Positions 28,109-36,617 of a stretch of DNA of 64,000 bases are shown one piece after another; position 1 is the stretch's first letter, and each line of letters opens with the position of its first letter. This DNA is from Paenibacillus sp. FSL R5-0766. Lineage in GTDB: Bacteria > Bacillota > Bacilli > Paenibacillales > Paenibacillaceae. The position numbers and the translations under genes are program-made. The notes beneath the pieces are model-generated. The model worked only from the letters and a program-made list of their open reading frames with translations, made no database searches and was not told the origin of the DNA. The stretch is taken from NCBI RefSeq assembly GCF_037971845.1, contig NZ_CP150227.1, positions 558,001 through 622,000 of the forward strand. Direction: 5' to 3'.

Positions 28109-28309
28109 ATGGACGTGGATAATAAAAGATTCAAGCTTCGGATTGTTGCGAGCGGGTTGTCTATGGCCATTGTCATGTTGTTTTCATTGTACAATGGACA
28201 TCTTCAAAATTCAGGGGAAGCTCTTCAGTCCCGTGTATCATTGGGCTATTCGTCAGATAAACAAATAACGGTGCACCCGCTTGATCTGAATGATCCTGTT
28301 CCTGAATAG
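28109..28309 (+). CDS. Small exported or membrane peptide, unknown family
   Basis: 64-66 residues. Basic start (MDVDNKRFKLR), one hydrophobic segment at about residues 12-28, then a polar tail ending HPLDLNDPVPE. AAGGAGAG sits 8 nt before GTG 28115, so the true start may be GTG 28115 rather than ATG 28109. It ends 26 bp from the 3' end of an HTH-TPR regulator on the opposite strand. Short exported proteins beside such regulators can be peptide pheromone precursors; that is inference only. Confidence 0.55.
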   Translation: MDVDNKRFKLRIVASGLSMAIVMLFSLYNGHLQNSGEALQSRVSLGYSSDKQITVHPLDLNDPVPE

Positions 28310-28335
28310 TTGTTAGGAGAAGATGGGGGCCGTAT

Positions 28336-29592
28336 TTATTTGATATAGGATTTATAGTCATCATAATTCATTTTCTGTTCTTGTCCGCTAAGAATTAAAA
28401 GTTTGTGGCTAATATCAGCCTCACGATCTGCATGGATGCGTTTAAGCAGATCGTAACTCATTCGAAGGAAGTAATAGCCTTCATTGGTGTTGTCTTTCTC
28501 ATGAAATACAATGCCGAGAAGACGATATAGTTTTGCACGGAGCATGCCTTCATCTCGTTGATCCAGCAGTTGAAGAGCTTCCTTGATGGCTGTTTCAGCC
28601 AGTAAAGGTTGCCGTTCTTCGAGATAGATTTTGCTGATTTCCTCTAATATAGAAGCCTTCTTGTGAGGCAGATTGCGTTTGTCGTAGATATCGGCGCATT
28701 CTGACAGCAAGGGAAGGGCTTCTTTTTTTTGTCCCATATGAAGTTGAATGACAGCCAGATTGTGAAGAGCAAGTACATAGGATTTACTATTTGCCTGTTT
28801 ATATGAATCTACCGATTTCTTGGTCCAGTCATAACTTAAGAGCAAGTGTCCGTCCTGTTCGGACATATAATAGGCCTTGCCCAAACCCAACGTAATTTCG
28901 CCATATAACTCCGGTTGCCCGATCATTTGGGCTTCTTTTTCGGCTTTGAGATAATAATCCAGTCCCTTATCCACGTTACCGAGCCGCAAATGGGTTGTTC
29001 CGAGAAAGGTTAACGAACGGATATGTTTATCTTGCAGATGTTTGAGTTTGCTGCTGTACGTATAAGACTGTTCGTAGTATTTTCGGGCAGCGTGAAACAG
29101 TTCTGCATGAAATGCAGCTCTTCCCATTTCCAGGTAATAGTCGACAATGCGCTCCCGGTCTCCTGTTCGGGTGACTGTAAAAGCCGCAGTTTCCCCATCA
29201 TCCAGAGCTTGGCGGTAATCGCCAAGCCTATTGTGGCTTCGCATGATGAGCAGATAGGCTTCCGTTTGATCCAGTGAGTCTTCCGTCAGAGTCAGAACTT
29301 TGTGAGCCATACGGATACAGGCAGGATCATTCTGCTCAGCATAGTAGGCTTTGGCTTTGTCCAGGACAGCTTCACCAATATCGGTGTCCGTTGTTGCACT
29401 TCCTCCCAAGAAGTACTCCATTGGTGTATTGAGTCTGCGAGCAATGATTTTCAACATACGCTGAGAGGGAACGGCTCTGCCTTTTTCGATGAGGCTGATG
29501 TATGAGCGTGTCATATCCTCACCTGCCAGTTGTTTCTGAGACAGTCCAAGTTGTTCCCGGATTTCCCGAATTTTGGGTCCGATCATGATCAT
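28336..29592 (-). CDS. HTH-TPR transcriptional regulator (RRNPP-like), likely cluster regulator
   Basis: 418 residues. An N-terminal XRE helix-turn-helix (~5-60: LGLSQKQLAGEDMTRSYISLIEKG) is followed by tandem TPR-type helical repeats from ~80 to the end, as in PlcR/NprR-type quorum regulators that bind imported peptides. AAGGGA precedes ATG 29592. It diverges from the repeat-peptide gene at 29775 across a 180-bp region, the classical layout of a pathway-specific regulator, so I infer that it controls the biosynthetic cluster. The ligand is unknown. Confidence 0.82.
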   Translation of the reverse strand: MIMIGPKIREIREQLGLSQKQLAGEDMTRSYISLIEKGRAVPSQRMLKIIARRLNTPMEYFLGGSATTDTDIGEAVLDKAKAYYAEQNDPACIRMAHKVLTLTEDSLDQTEAYLLIMRSHNRLGDYRQALDDGETAAFTVTRTGDRERIVDYYLEMGRAAFHAELFHAARKYYEQSYTYSSKLKHLQDKHIRSLTFLGTTHLRLGNVDKGLDYYLKAEKEAQMIGQPELYGEITLGLGKAYYMSEQDGHLLLSYDWTKKSVDSYKQANSKSYVLALHNLAVIQLHMGQKKEALPLLSECADIYDKRNLPHKKASILEEISKIYLEERQPLLAETAIKEALQLLDQRDEGMLRAKLYRLLGIVFHEKDNTNEGYYFLRMSYDLLKRIHADREADISHKLLILSGQEQKMNYDDYKSYIK

Positions 29593-29774
29593 TCACCGTC
29601 CCTTGAATTAGTTTGTAATTACGTTGTGAAATGTGAGTTGTATATTGAATGCTGGGATTTGGTATGAGCAAGGGGTAAGGCGTGCGAGAAATCCATTTAC
29701 CTCCTTTTACAGTTTAAATCCAAATTGGGAGATTATAGAATGATAGTATCCAAGACGAAAGGAGGAATAAATCA
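29593..29774. promoter_or_regulatory. Divergent control region between regulator and precursor peptide gene
   Basis: An extended -10-like TATAGAAT (29734-29741) lies about 35 bp before the peptide start, but no good -35 box stands at the right distance, suggesting an activator-dependent promoter. Just upstream are CCAA-A-TTGG (29720-29728) and two AAATCCA repeats (29689-29695, 29716-29722), possible operator half-sites. AAAGGAGG at 29758-29765 is the strong ribosome binding site for the peptide. Confidence 0.45.
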
Positions 29775-29996
29775 ATGATCATTAAAGCGACTCCCATTAC
29801 ATTGGAACAATTGAAGAACAAAGAGTTGGAAGCAGTACAATCGGAAGTGAACGTGCTGGGCGAAACGCGTGAAGTTAGTGCTCGTGCAGTCTCTGCTCGT
29901 GCAGTCTCTGCCCGTGCAGTAGCAGCTCGCGCAGTATCGGCTCGCGCAGTAGCAGCTCGTGCGGTATCTGCTCGTGCAGTAGCGGCTCGTGCATAA
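29775..29996 (+). CDS. Precursor-like peptide with eight V-[S/A]-A-R-A repeats
   Basis: 73 residues. Residues 1-33 (MIIKATPITLEQLKNKELEA..) look like an amphipathic leader; residues 34-73 are exactly eight pentapeptides, VSARA or VAARA, ending at the stop codon. It has the best ribosome binding site in the region and is followed by a stem-loop, then by a long biosynthetic operon containing an M16 peptidase pair and an arginase-family enzyme. I infer a ribosomally made precursor whose arginine-rich core is modified and cleaved. No known RiPP class matches, and no lanthipeptide, YcaO, radical-SAM or obvious PqqD-like partner is encoded. Confidence 0.75.
   Translation: MIIKATPITLEQLKNKELEAVQSEVNVLGETREVSARAVSARAVSARAVAARAVSARAVAARAVSARAVAARA
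29874..29993 (+). repeat. Eight tandem 15-bp coding repeats
   Basis: Each unit encodes V-S/A-A-R-A, with synonymous changes between units (GTC/GTA/GTT, CGT/CGC), so the amino-acid pattern seems conserved by selection rather than by very recent duplication. Confidence 0.95.
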
Positions 29997-30039
29997 TCCC
30001 TTGTATCTACTCTATGGCATTATGGTTAGTCCAATAGAT

Positions 30040-30061
30040 GAGAGCTTCGGATGAAGCTCTC
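30040..30061 (+). terminator. Stem-loop between precursor peptide and biosynthetic genes
   Basis: A perfect 9-bp stem, GAGAGCTTC against GAAGCTCTC, with a GGAT loop and no T tract after it. Such a hairpin can act as a partial terminator or a 3' stabiliser that raises precursor mRNA above that of the enzyme genes. Confidence 0.6.
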
Positions 30062-30114
30062 TCCCTATATTGAGAGTGCTCCGTATGATGGGTATAACGA
30101 GGTGTCCTAAACCG

Positions 30115-31122
30115 ATGCATATCAAGCAAATATGGTCATACATTCCCAAGTTCTTCGTTCCTGTCCGGGAGTTAAACGAACATCTGGGACTCAAACAAGC
30201 CCAGACCAAAGTGTTGGAGAAAATTCACGGTCTGAAACAGGTTCCGCAAGACAAAGACGGTGATCTGACTAAGCTGTTAGGACGTGTACTCGCCCAGGTG
30301 GTAAACAGTCCGACAGTTGTTCCATCTTCTATTAAGTATATCATTTATTGCCACACAATTCAGGAAAATTTCCCCTTTCCAATGAAGGTATTGCAAGGTC
30401 TGAAGCAGGCTTACGGTATGCATCATGCCATTGCGTTTTCACTGACACAGCAGAACTGTGCCTCCGGTCTGATTGCGCTAGATGTTGCTGCAACATTGCT
30501 GCCCTCTTTGGAAGAGGATGATCATATTTTAATCGTAACAGGTGAAAAAACATTCAGTCCCATTGTACAGCTCATCCCCAATACAACCGTTATGGGCGAA
30601 GCTGCGGCCGCCATACTGCTTGGTAAATCCGGCCCGGGAAGCAGGATGATGGGGCTTACGAACGTAACCCTTGGACAATTCTGCAACGTGCTGACAGGTG
30701 ATCCCGAGACGCTCAAGGAATTTCAGGAAATCTATACACCCCAGCTCTGTGATGTCATTCACGAGGCAATCGATGGGGCGGGCCTGACGTTGGAGGATAT
30801 CCGTTATATTGTCCCGCACAATGTGAATCTGTCTTCATGGAAAAAGGTTGCTGCACGATTGTCCTATCCATTGGAGCGGGTGTACACATCCAATGTGGGC
30901 GAAATCGGGCATTGCTTCTGTTCCGATCCCTATATCAATCTGAAAGAGATTTCAGATCAGGGGCTTTTGCAGAAGGACGACTACTATTTGCTTGTCACGG
31001 TTGGGCTGGGAGCAACATTCAGCGTGGCGGTGATGCAGTTCGCAGAAGAACGAGGTGATGAGATTGACCACACTGTTGACCGGATTTTCGAGAAAGCTGA
31101 AGCAGGCGCTTACAGGTCATGA
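30115..31122 (+). CDS. KAS III-like (thiolase-fold) acyl carrier enzyme, catalytically complete
   Basis: 335 residues from ATG 30115 (GAGGTG 10 nt upstream; earlier in-frame ATGs at 30085 and 30088 have no site). Thiolase-fold protein resembling beta-ketoacyl-ACP synthase III with a full triad: Cys115 in QQNCASG, His235 in VPHNVN and Asn275 in DPYIN. It could form C-C, C-N or C-O bonds with an acyl-carrier substrate. It is the first enzyme of the cluster and overlaps the ATP-grasp gene by about 60 bp, implying tight translational coupling. Confidence 0.8.
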   Translation: MHIKQIWSYIPKFFVPVRELNEHLGLKQAQTKVLEKIHGLKQVPQDKDGDLTKLLGRVLAQVVNSPTVVPSSIKYIIYCHTIQENFPFPMKVLQGLKQAYGMHHAIAFSLTQQNCASGLIALDVAATLLPSLEEDDHILIVTGEKTFSPIVQLIPNTTVMGEAAAAILLGKSGPGSRMMGLTNVTLGQFCNVLTGDPETLKEFQEIYTPQLCDVIHEAIDGAGLTLEDIRYIVPHNVNLSSWKKVAARLSYPLERVYTSNVGEIGHCFCSDPYINLKEISDQGLLQKDDYYLLVTVGLGATFSVAVMQFAEERGDEIDHTVDRIFEKAEAGAYRS

Positions 31123-32452
31123 TGAAGCTGTTTTTATTTATATAAACAATTTTGAAGTCGAAGAATACTGGAATGAGCAGGGGGTACTGAAGTTGCCTTC
31201 CCTGAGTGTTGGTTCGGCTGCTGACGTTGTAAACCGGATGGAGGAGCTGGGGATTTTCCTGGCAGGTGAACAGGATGTCGTATTGCTCAAGGAACTGCCG
31301 GATTCCGGGTTTATAGCAGATGCACAGGCCATCGGTTTTGGTCGATCACGTTTAATTGCTACTGAATATAATGAACCGGGATTGAATATTACAGCTAACA
31401 TCCTGCATTGTCAGCGTACGCTGGACAGGCTGCGTGAACTGGCAGATAGACAGGATATACAGGCTTATCTGGTTCCCTTCGGAGCCTCGGATCAGGAAGA
31501 AGAACTATCCCAACGCACAGGTATTCCCCTTGCGGTACCACCGGCTGACATTTTCCGCAAAGTCAATGATAAGGGCTACTCCCGAAGGCTTAATGCCGAA
31601 CTGGGTATCCGCCAGATTCCTGGCTGTGAGTGTTACTCACTGGAGGAACTTACGTCCGGATTTGAACGTATGAAATCCGTGTTGGAACAGGGCGGGCGCA
31701 TTGTCATGAAGGATTCGATGGGCGTCTCGGGCAAGGGAATCACCGTTATTGCAGATGAAGCCCGTTTCCACAAATGCATGAAATTACTGGAGAAACAGGC
31801 AAGCAAGAATGGGACAAGAGCTGTGAATTATGTGCTGGAGCAGTGGATGAACAAAACATGTGATCTGAATTACCAGATTTTAGTTTATAAAAGTGGAGAA
31901 ATCGAATTTCTTGGTGTAAAGGAATCCTTGGTTGAACAGGGTGTTCATCAGGGGCATCTCATGCCACCACGTCTCAGCGTTGCGCAGATTGAGGTGATTC
32001 GGGATGCGGCATTGCAGATTGGGGCTGCGCTCCATCGGGACGGATATTACGGTGTAGCCGGTATCGATGCCATTCTGGATGAGGACGGAAGTGTGTGGCC
32101 TAATCTGGAGATCAATGCAAGGTTTAACATGTCGACGTATCAGACTGAGATCCAGAACCAGTGGATTCCTGAGGGGATGTTAGCTTTGGCCAAAAAATAT
32201 ACACTTCGTTTGAATCACCGCCTGGATTATGAAAAGTTAAGGTCAACACTTGGTCCTCTGTTATTTGATCCGCTGAAGGGCGAGGGCATACTTATCAACA
32301 ATTTTGCAACGGTCAATGCGGCCTTCAAAGGTGAAGATCGTGTGTTCTCTGGTCGTCTCTATGGTGTCATTATTGCTCATTCGGCTGAGCAGCTACGGGC
32401 GACGGATGCTGCGGTTGAAGCCAAGTTATCATTCATAAACGAGGTGAAGTAG
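31055..32452 (+). CDS. ATP-grasp ligase, probable aminoacyl-carrier-protein ligase (BtrJ-like)
   Basis: About 465 residues. A pre-ATP-grasp region is followed by an ATP-grasp core (~180-400: GGRIVMKDSMGVSGKGI, VLEQWMNKTCDLNYQI, GIDAILDEDGSVWPNLEINARFNMSTY with Mg-binding Glu/Asn). Such enzymes activate a carboxylate as acyl phosphate. Followed directly by a PLP decarboxylase and a carrier protein, it recalls BtrJ of butirosin synthesis, which loads glutamate on an ACP. The start is uncertain: GTG 31055, ATG 31058, or TTG 31064, the last having GAGG at the best distance. The amino acid used is unknown. Confidence 0.75.
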   Translation: MMRLTTLLTGFSRKLKQALTGHDEAVFIYINNFEVEEYWNEQGVLKLPSLSVGSAADVVNRMEELGIFLAGEQDVVLLKELPDSGFIADAQAIGFGRSRLIATEYNEPGLNITANILHCQRTLDRLRELADRQDIQAYLVPFGASDQEEELSQRTGIPLAVPPADIFRKVNDKGYSRRLNAELGIRQIPGCECYSLEELTSGFERMKSVLEQGGRIVMKDSMGVSGKGITVIADEARFHKCMKLLEKQASKNGTRAVNYVLEQWMNKTCDLNYQILVYKSGEIEFLGVKESLVEQGVHQGHLMPPRLSVAQIEVIRDAALQIGAALHRDGYYGVAGIDAILDEDGSVWPNLEINARFNMSTYQTEIQNQWIPEGMLALAKKYTLRLNHRLDYEKLRSTLGPLLFDPLKGEGILINNFATVNAAFKGEDRVFSGRLYGVIIAHSAEQLRATDAAVEAKLSFINEVK

Positions 32453-33742
32453 ATGTCTGGAGATTATCAGATTCAAGGGCTTGCGATTTCGACCATCGCT
32501 GCACGATTCGGTACACCATTATACGTCTATGACGCTGAGGTATTAGAGCGAGTATATGAAGAACTTCGCAGCCTGCTGACTCCAAAGGTGGAATTGTTCT
32601 ACTCATTAAAGGCTAATCCCAATATTTCAATTGTTCACCTGCTTCAGGGGCTTGGAGCCCAGGCAGAGGTCTGTTCCATGGCCGAATTACATACCGCACT
32701 ACAGGCGGGTACAAATCCGGAGCGTATAATCTTCCTCGGACCAGGCAAGACCGACGCGGAGATAACCGCATGCATTCGTCATGGCATTTACGCAATCGTC
32801 TGTGAATCGTTTCAGGAGCTTAACCGTATTGAAGCCATTGCAGCTGAAGAGGGACGGATTGTCCCCGTGGCACTGAGAATCAATCCTTCTTTTACCGTGA
32901 AGGGCTCACGGCTCACGATGGGTGGCAAACCACGCCAGTTTGGCATGGATGAGGATACTGTGATGCAGGGGCGACAGCAATTGGAACGATGCTCACATGT
33001 GGATATTATCGGTCTGCATGTATACATGGGGACCCGTATGCTTGACGTGGAACCTATTGTGGAGAACACACGTCACATTCTGGAGCTTGCCGAACGGCTG
33101 GAGGAGCAACTGGGTATTCGGCTGCAGATGGTAGATGTGGGCGGTGGTCTTGGAGTTCCGTATTACGAGGGAGAACAGCCGCTGTCTGTGAGTGCCCTGT
33201 CTGCACAGTTGAACCCTTTGTTCGAACAATTCAAGGAAAAGCATCCTGACATCAGACTGTTCATGGAACTGGGAAGGTATCTGGTGGGAACCAGTGGGAT
33301 GCTGGTTAGCCGAGCCTTATATGTCAAGGAGTCGTATGGAGAGACGTTTGTTGTGACCGATGGTGGTACCAATTGTCATATGGCTGCGGTCGGAATCGGT
33401 TCGTATGTGAAGCGCAATTTCCCGATTGCATCTTTGTCACGTTACGGAGAATCCCCGGTTGCAGAGTTTAATATTACTGGCCCTTTGTGTACCCCGAATG
33501 ATGTTATTGGCAAAAAAGTAAACCTGCCTCCCGTTGAACAAGGGGATTTAATTGGTGTATTTCATTCCGGTGCCTACGGCCCTACTGCTTCACCGACCCA
33601 TTTTCTCAGTCATGGAAGTCCAGCTGAAGTGATGATTAGTGGTGGAGAAGCCCATCTGATTCGGGAAAGGGATACTCCCGAAGATCTACTGGGCAAACAG
33701 CGTTTGATCCCTGTTTCACATTCCGCAGTAACCAACAGATGA
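32453..33742 (+). CDS. PLP-dependent fold-III decarboxylase, BtrK/LysA-like
   Basis: 429 residues. Alanine-racemase-fold decarboxylase with PLP lysine Lys53 in YSLKANPN, the glycine-rich phosphate loop VDVGGGLGVPY, and a C-terminal half with GPLCTPNDVIGKKVNLP and GAYGPTASPTHFLSHG. Known relatives decarboxylate diaminopimelate, ornithine or carrier-bound glutamate. It starts on the base after the ATP-grasp stop codon and precedes the ACP gene by 6 bp, so I favour decarboxylation of an aminoacyl-ACP (as BtrK makes GABA-S-ACP) over lysine synthesis. Confidence 0.82.
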   Translation: MSGDYQIQGLAISTIAARFGTPLYVYDAEVLERVYEELRSLLTPKVELFYSLKANPNISIVHLLQGLGAQAEVCSMAELHTALQAGTNPERIIFLGPGKTDAEITACIRHGIYAIVCESFQELNRIEAIAAEEGRIVPVALRINPSFTVKGSRLTMGGKPRQFGMDEDTVMQGRQQLERCSHVDIIGLHVYMGTRMLDVEPIVENTRHILELAERLEEQLGIRLQMVDVGGGLGVPYYEGEQPLSVSALSAQLNPLFEQFKEKHPDIRLFMELGRYLVGTSGMLVSRALYVKESYGETFVVTDGGTNCHMAAVGIGSYVKRNFPIASLSRYGESPVAEFNITGPLCTPNDVIGKKVNLPPVEQGDLIGVFHSGAYGPTASPTHFLSHGSPAEVMISGGEAHLIRERDTPEDLLGKQRLIPVSHSAVTNR

Positions 33743-33748
33743 GGAGAG

Positions 33749-34018
33749 ATGATGATCATGACAACCGCAGTATTGCTTGAAGAAATCAAAGGTGCCCTTG
33801 CCGAAGTGCTGAATATGGAAGAGAACCACGCTGTTACATGGGACACATCCTTATTTGATGAACTTCATCTGGATTCAACGTCTGTTCTGGAACTATTGAT
33901 GACGTTGGAAGACCGTATTGATGGGCTGGAGATCGACCCGGATGAACTGGAGCCAGATGTATTTAACACAGTGGGTTCGCTAGCTGTATATATCGAAAAG
34001 CAACTCGTTGCTGCCTGA
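33749..34018 (+). CDS. Acyl carrier protein
   Basis: 89 residues, acidic, four-helix carrier protein. Phosphopantetheine attaches to Ser43 in LHLDSTSVLEL. Three in-frame ATGs (33749, 33752, 33758) follow GAGGAG at 33741-33746; the second or third may be the real one. It shares one base with the next gene. It is the natural partner of the ATP-grasp enzyme, the decarboxylase and the thiolase-fold enzymes, and is presumably activated by the cluster's own transferase at 44857. Confidence 0.88.
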   Translation: MMIMTTAVLLEEIKGALAEVLNMEENHAVTWDTSLFDELHLDSTSVLELLMTLEDRIDGLEIDPDELEPDVFNTVGSLAVYIEKQLVAA

Positions 34019-34890
34019 TGGCGGCGCCTGTTACCATCCGGGACATGAAGGTCAGGCTGTTTACGGACAAGCAGCCTCCGTTCGAACATCCGGAGTTGTT
34101 AAGATTTCACAGTGATTTGTTGGCGGGGTCCCCCGTGGTACCCCGGTTTCATCTGCTGGAGGGTCGTTATAACAATGCCTATCATGATATGAGTGTACTA
34201 CTGCTCGAAGAGTCGGGGTTGGATCAGATCATGGGAGACGTGGATGTTCTCCTGCTGGCCTATCATTTTCCCAATATTCGTCCAGATATCTCCATTGTCA
34301 ACTATCTGATGGACCGTTATCAGGCACGGTTCCTGAGTTTTGCCGTGAACGATATGGGGTTCGGGGCACCGTTCGCGGCACTTCATATGCTCCAGCATTA
34401 TCTGAACAGCGGCAATTACGATCGGGGAATGTTGCTTGTGCTTGATCAGACGTCTCTTCCCTATGAGACGGAAGGAGTGGGCGAGATTGTAGAACCCGAC
34501 ACGGGAGCTGTTCTGGTTCTGGATCGGTTGGCAGAAGGCGGTTCATCCCTTGTCGGTGTGGAAATACAATATGCCGAGAGTTCGATTGCCGAGACAGCAG
34601 AATTGCTGCTGGATAGGCTTTGCGTTCAGGTATCCGTTAATCTGGCTCAGATCAGTCTTCTTGTCCATCCGCTGTTGGAGCAGGAAGTGTCCGGTACCGA
34701 ATGGTTTCATGCTACAGGCTGGCAAGGGAGTTACGATCCTGCTCACTGGAGCGCTGCACCATTCTTTGGTCTGAAGCAACTTCTTGAAGATCGGTGCACA
34801 GATGAATACATATGTCTGATGCACCTGGAGCCAGATGACAAGTTTATCTATGCACTTCTCATTCATGCAGGTGGATACGAAGAGCTGTAA
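34018..34890 (+). CDS. Degenerate thiolase-fold (KAS III-like) protein lacking the catalytic cysteine
   Basis: 290 residues, no confident family. The pattern AVNDMGFGAPFAALHMLQHYLNSGNYDRGMLLVLDQ (about 109-144) lines up with the KAS III segment QNCASGL..AL..A..L..D..L.V.GE, but glycine/phenylalanine stand where Cys should be, and His and Asn are not evident. It overlaps the ACP stop codon (ATGA) and is followed by a complete KAS III-like gene, so it may be an inactive partner subunit, like a chain-length factor. Confidence 0.55.
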   Translation: MAAPVTIRDMKVRLFTDKQPPFEHPELLRFHSDLLAGSPVVPRFHLLEGRYNNAYHDMSVLLLEESGLDQIMGDVDVLLLAYHFPNIRPDISIVNYLMDRYQARFLSFAVNDMGFGAPFAALHMLQHYLNSGNYDRGMLLVLDQTSLPYETEGVGEIVEPDTGAVLVLDRLAEGGSSLVGVEIQYAESSIAETAELLLDRLCVQVSVNLAQISLLVHPLLEQEVSGTEWFHATGWQGSYDPAHWSAAPFFGLKQLLEDRCTDEYICLMHLEPDDKFIYALLIHAGGYEEL

Positions 34891-34909
34891 TCAGGAGGAG
34901 GGAAACGTG

Positions 34910-35857
34910 ATGGGACTGGGTATAGTGGATATCGGTGTGTATTTGCCTGATCAGATCGAAGAGCCCGAGGTTATCCTCGAATCCTTGGGACTGGGTAAAG
35001 GAGAGCTTCAATTACTGCGCAAATATCATCGTCTGAACGGTGTTCCCGTTACCCCTCCGGGTCAGCATCTGGATCATTCTATCGTTCGCGCGATTGGACA
35101 GCTTGTTGACAGACAACCCTTGCCTGCCATTGACCTTGTGCTCTATGCCCATTCTGCACATGTACAAGCACCAGGGGATTATAAGCCCTTGCAGCGGGCT
35201 CTGAGTGAATATGGGCTTGAGCATATCCCCTTTTATAGTATTTCACAGATGAACTGTGCGTCCTCGATAGCCGCTCTTCAATGGCTTGAACGAATCTCCC
35301 GTACACAGCCTGATATTCGTAATGTTTTATTGGTGTGTGCCGATCAGTTTAATTTCATGCCACCCGACTGGAGATATATTCGAAAGTCTACGATTCTGGG
35401 TGACTCGGCTGTTGCCATGCTTCTATCCAGAAACCATGGTCAGCACGTCTTACAGGCTGCTCATGTTCTTCTGGATACGAGGTTCCATACCGGATATTAT
35501 GCTGAAGTGGAAGAGATGACGTCATTTAACAAGCTGTATGTGGATCATATCATTCGAGGCATGGAAGAGCTGCTGTCAGCAGAGGGCCTGACACTTCATG
35601 ATGTAGATCATATCTTTCCCCACAACGTCAATTGGACTACATGGAAGGAGTTTTCAAAGCGTACAGGCGTGGATCAAAAACAAATTTACCTGGATAATAT
35701 CCCGCGGATTGGACATACCTTCTCCACGGATGCGTTCATCAATCTAAGCTCCGGGCTAGAGAATGAATGGGTGCATAAGGGGGACAGGTCCGTACTGGTC
35801 AGCATTGGGCTGGGCAGTTTTTTTGGTTTTGCGTTAATTGAGCATGGAGATTGTTGA
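34910..35857 (+). CDS. Second KAS III-like enzyme, catalytically complete
   Basis: 315 residues from ATG 34910, preceded by GGAGGAGGG. Thiolase fold with Cys116 in QMNCASS, His238 in PHNVNW and Asn278 in TDAFINLSSG. It resembles the first enzyme (30115) but is divergent. Likely accepts a carrier- or CoA-bound acyl group; whether it makes a beta-ketoacyl chain or transfers acyl to an amine or alcohol (as some KAS III relatives do) is unknown. Paired with the degenerate protein just before it. Confidence 0.8.
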   Translation: MGLGIVDIGVYLPDQIEEPEVILESLGLGKGELQLLRKYHRLNGVPVTPPGQHLDHSIVRAIGQLVDRQPLPAIDLVLYAHSAHVQAPGDYKPLQRALSEYGLEHIPFYSISQMNCASSIAALQWLERISRTQPDIRNVLLVCADQFNFMPPDWRYIRKSTILGDSAVAMLLSRNHGQHVLQAAHVLLDTRFHTGYYAEVEEMTSFNKLYVDHIIRGMEELLSAEGLTLHDVDHIFPHNVNWTTWKEFSKRTGVDQKQIYLDNIPRIGHTFSTDAFINLSSGLENEWVHKGDRSVLVSIGLGSFFGFALIEHGDC

Positions 35858-35882
35858 TCATGAGTCAATAGGAGGAGTGCAT

Positions 35883-36617
35883 ATGTCAGTCTTGAATTCT
35901 GATGAGGTAGGCACTGTGCCGGTTGGTGCAGAGGCCGCAGGTCGTCCGGTACCCACTGTAACAGATCTGCTGGAAGCAGCAATGTTGCGTTTGGATACAC
36001 GTCCCGTGTTGTTATGCCAAGGGGGGATAATACTGGCGACACCTGAACTCGTGAAAAGTGGGCCATGGATATGTCATGCAGAGACAGGCCATATCTACGA
36101 ATGGAAACAGGTACGTGCGGATCGGGTGGAAGATCGGATGTTGGAGCCTTCAGGTCTTTTACTCTACCGAATATCGGAACTTCGGAATGAAGATGTGGCA
36201 TTTTTTGAAAAACAAGATGATGTAACAGGTGATATAGCTGATCTCCGAAAACGGTTGCTTTATTTCCGTACTGAACTGTGCAGCGCAGGATTGGAGCAAG
36301 TGCGTAATCATCTATCCAGTCGCAACTCAGGGGGGCAATCCACACTTCAGCATCAACTGGTCAAGGGCATGATTGCTGATGTATTGACTGTACTATATAT
36401 GGCTGAGACTATTCAGTCGGATGAATTCGTATTGGAGCAATCAGGCATTTCGGAGGCTCGTACACGCACATGGGTTCATCAAGAACTGGATGAGGCCTTC
36501 CGTCAATTACAGCGTCTTGGAGGAGGGTTTGGCTATTTGCGACATGCGATCTCGGCTTACGTGTATGCAGGTCAAATGGTCAAAAATATGCTGCTCATTC
36601 CGAAGGAGGCCTTCTGA
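35883..36617 (+). CDS. Degenerate acyl-CoA dehydrogenase-like protein
   Basis: 244 residues from ATG 35883 (GGAGGAG upstream). The C-terminal half is helical and resembles the C-terminal domain of acyl-CoA dehydrogenases (KGMIADVLTVLYMAETIQ and GGGFGYLRHAISAYVYAGQMVKNML), but the substrate- and FAD-binding N-terminal/middle domains are absent. It shares one base with the following full-length dehydrogenase, so it may be a structural partner. Low sequence conservation makes this tentative. Confidence 0.5.
   Translation: MSVLNSDEVGTVPVGAEAAGRPVPTVTDLLEAAMLRLDTRPVLLCQGGIILATPELVKSGPWICHAETGHIYEWKQVRADRVEDRMLEPSGLLLYRISELRNEDVAFFEKQDDVTGDIADLRKRLLYFRTELCSAGLEQVRNHLSSRNSGGQSTLQHQLVKGMIADVLTVLYMAETIQSDEFVLEQSGISEARTRTWVHQELDEAFRQLQRLGGGFGYLRHAISAYVYAGQMVKNMLLIPKEAF

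Noticed and set aside
29874..29993. Tandem 15-bp repeats as a CRISPR or plain satellite
   Set aside because: There are no spacers, the repeats are in frame, differ mostly at synonymous sites, and end exactly at the stop codon of a peptide with a strong ribosome binding site.
32453..33742. Housekeeping diaminopimelate decarboxylase (lysA)
   Set aside because: The fold and Lys53 motif fit, but it lies between an ATP-grasp gene and an ACP gene with almost no spacing and no other lysine genes are near.
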